From positions 124,001-188,000 of the forward strand of contig JAUWGH010000004.1 of assembly GCA_030606485.1 (NCBI GenBank): a stretch of DNA of 64,000 bases. The letters run 5' to 3'. Positions 62,953 through 64,000 of this stretch are shown one piece after another. Origin of the DNA: Promethearchaeota archaeon. GTDB lineage: Archaea; Asgardarchaeota; Lokiarchaeia; Sigyniarchaeales; SOKP01. Position 1 is the first letter of the stretch. Each line of letters starts with the position of its first letter. The position numbers and the translations under genes were made by a program. Below the pieces are notes generated by a model. It ran no database searches. It worked only from the letters and a program-made list of their open reading frames with translations, and was not told the DNA's origin.

Positions 62953-62998
62953 GCCCCCTGGGAGCACTAATTCTTTAATTCCGATAAAAAAGAAGATA

Positions 62999-63544
62999 TT
63001 ATTTTTTTTTGATAACGCGAGTTAGTGAAGCAGATATTGCCCAACCAATAGTAAAGAAAAGTAAAATCCATTTCATAAGTGCAACCCAAGAGTGAGATAC
63101 TGCCCAAATATCTGGAAAACCTAGTGGATCTGTAAGCATTGCTAATATAAATCCATTTTCAATAGCATCCAAACTCGCTGCAATAATTCCTAAAATAGCA
63201 ATTAAGAAACCTGACTTCCTCCATCTTGTGCTTTCGTTAAATTTTCTAGCAATAATTAAAGCAAGAGAGAAGATTAAAATCCCATAACTAACCATAAACC
63301 CGTAATCGAGTATTTCTGCGATTCTATAGTTATTTATATCCACTGTATTCATTGTATTAAAGTGGGACTTAATAATTTCACCACTAAATGATAGTTGACT
63401 TTCTATATAATTTACTGGATAATTTGATATAATGGAAAAATAAGTCATAATGGGATAAACAATAAACAGAAGAATTATACTAAAAATTAATAATACTCGA
63501 TTTTTTTTAGTAGATGGCCAATCAGATAATTTCTCTAAAAACAT
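62999..63544 (-). CDS. Hypothetical five-TM membrane protein
   Basis: 181 residues with hydrophobic segments at about 18-42, 77-98, 108-130 and 145-172. It has no cytosolic domain and starts MFLEKLSDWPSTKKNRVLL. No family recognised; could be a DUF998-like membrane protein by length and layout (loop SQLSFSGEIIKSHF after the first TM). ATG start. Confidence 0.7.
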   Translation of the reverse strand: MFLEKLSDWPSTKKNRVLLIFSIILLFIVYPIMTYFSIISNYPVNYIESQLSFSGEIIKSHFNTMNTVDINNYRIAEILDYGFMVSYGILIFSLALIIARKFNESTRWRKSGFLIAILGIIAASLDAIENGFILAMLTDPLGFPDIWAVSHSWVALMKWILLFFTIGWAISASLTRVIKKK

Positions 63545-63714
63545 TTTTCACAAATGATCTTAATTTTCTAAGTTTATTTTGATTAGAATAATTAATTAAA
63601 AAATTTATTTAATTCTTTTGAGTTTTTTAAATATTCTTAACTTATATCCCTAAACTTCGGATTTTTGACTTAAAAGAGACCTAAACAAAAAAGGAATGTA
63701 AAAATATGAAAAAT

Positions 63715-63999
63715 TTAACCCACTAATTTTACTTTAATTTGTCCAATGAGCCATTTTTTAATTTGGATAAAATTTTTTAACATACCTTTCCCTTGTTCAG
63801 TAGGAAACTCTTGCTCCTGTGGTAGGTTTTGAGTGTATGTCATCCATTTATTTAGAGCGAGCTGTACCAAATTATACCCTTCAGCTTTTTTTATGATCGG
63901 AATTACGGCGAAAGTTTCTCTTGTGTCACCTACAGAGAAGTATATCTTTCTTATAACATCTCCAATCATTACTCCGTTAATTACTTCATCTATTTTCCT
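63715..63999 (-). CDS. Hypothetical protein (5' partial)
   Basis: The frame is open to the right edge of the window, reading RKIDEVINGVMIGDVIRKIY before the ATG at 63969, so the start may lie outside. Sequence contains VGDTRETFAVIPIIKKAEGYN and ends KKWLIGQIKVKLVG. No family recognised; weakly resembles an alpha/beta domain. Confidence 0.5.
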   Translation of the reverse strand, partial: RKIDEVINGVMIGDVIRKIYFSVGDTRETFAVIPIIKKAEGYNLVQLALNKWMTYTQNLPQEQEFPTEQGKGMLKNFIQIKKWLIGQIKVKLVG

Positions 64000-64000
64000 T

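Larger units (their letters stand above)
62808..62966 (+). tRNA. tRNA-Ile(UAU) with two introns
   Basis: Acceptor GCTCCCA/TGGGAGC, discriminator A. D-stem GCTA/AAGC. Anticodon stem CTGGT/ACCAG, spliced loop CTTATAA (anticodon TAT). Variable loop AGAAC, T-stem GGGGG/CCCCC. Two insertions: 53 nt at 62848-62900 (position 37/38) and 30 nt at 62923-62952 (inside the T-loop). Spliced length 76 nt. T-loop would be ATCGAAG, lacking the usual T54. Confidence 0.85.

Noticed and set aside
1-64000. CRISPR arrays, insertion sequences, rRNA genes or a replication origin
   Set aside because: I saw no regularly spaced repeats, transposase genes, rRNA sequence or origin-like clusters in the window.

Overview
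The window looks like chromosome from an Asgard archaeon, most probably of the Lokiarchaeia (Promethearchaeota). The DNA is very AT-rich. The translation and secretion genes are archaeal. Alongside them sit typical Asgard eukaryote-like proteins: Roadblock/LC7 proteins, an ESCRT-I Vps28 homologue, a Yip1-like membrane protein, gelsolin-like domains, a Get3-type ATPase and a tailed histone. The taxonomic call is inferred from gene content only.

Layout. 1-4.9 kb: end of an ABC exporter, two Roadblock proteins, a one-repeat TFB-like protein, TFB and Gar1. 5.1-8.3 kb: the archaeosine pair RaSEA/ArcS. 8.4-12.8 kb: a membrane EEP phosphohydrolase resembling eukaryotic CWH43/PGAP2IP, a tandem Lrp regulator and SAH hydrolase. 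13.1-15.2 kb: a small accessory patch with an RHH regulator, its likely operator and a decayed GPH/MFS transporter. 15.5-20.5 kb: M28 peptidase, Get3, DnaG, OsmC, SecE. 20.5-26.1 kb: the conserved archaeal block eS19-PDCD5-eL39-eL31-aIF6-eL20-prefoldin-FtsY, with YhbY-Rnp4-Nep1 divergent to it. 26.1-30.5 kb: tRNAs and three paralogous coiled-coil proteins with a Roadblock gene. 30.6-50.2 kb: mixed metabolic and lineage-specific genes (SCP2 proteins, Fe-ADH, GPH transporter, HtpX, a giant TrmB-coiled-coil protein, Fae-Hps, UDP-glucose dehydrogenase). 50.3-55.2 kb: eS6, eL24, RpoN, SecY, an EMC3/Oxa1-like insertase, eL14, Cmk, eL34. 55.3-64 kb: Vps28, Yip1-like, histone, RtcA, a Nudix-NMNAT fusion, SAM hydrolase, a three-gene TPR/coiled-coil operon, tRNA-Ile.

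The most striking observation is in dnaG (18.5-19.7 kb). The reading frame is broken by 32 nt exactly where the family has the GQTEGLL motif. Those 32 nt form a textbook bulge-helix-bulge (two 3-nt AAA bulges around a 4-bp helix). Cutting at the canonical places restores GGG CAA ACC GAA GGT, i.e. GQTEG. This looks like an archaeal protein-coding intron removed by the tRNA splicing endonuclease. Consistent with active BHB splicing, five of the six tRNA genes carry insertions: the anticodon loop of Ser and Ile, the D-loop of Phe and Asp, the T-arm of Arg and Ile. The Phe, Arg and both Ile insertions fold into BHB motifs that give normal tRNAs when removed.

A second theme is initiation. aIF6, one of the coiled-coil paralogues and dnaG have no in-frame AUG, GUG or UUG at the homologous start. 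Each has an AUU (or AUC/AUA) codon there, behind a Shine-Dalgarno-like sequence. The coiled-coil case is clearest, because both paralogues have ATG at the aligned codon.
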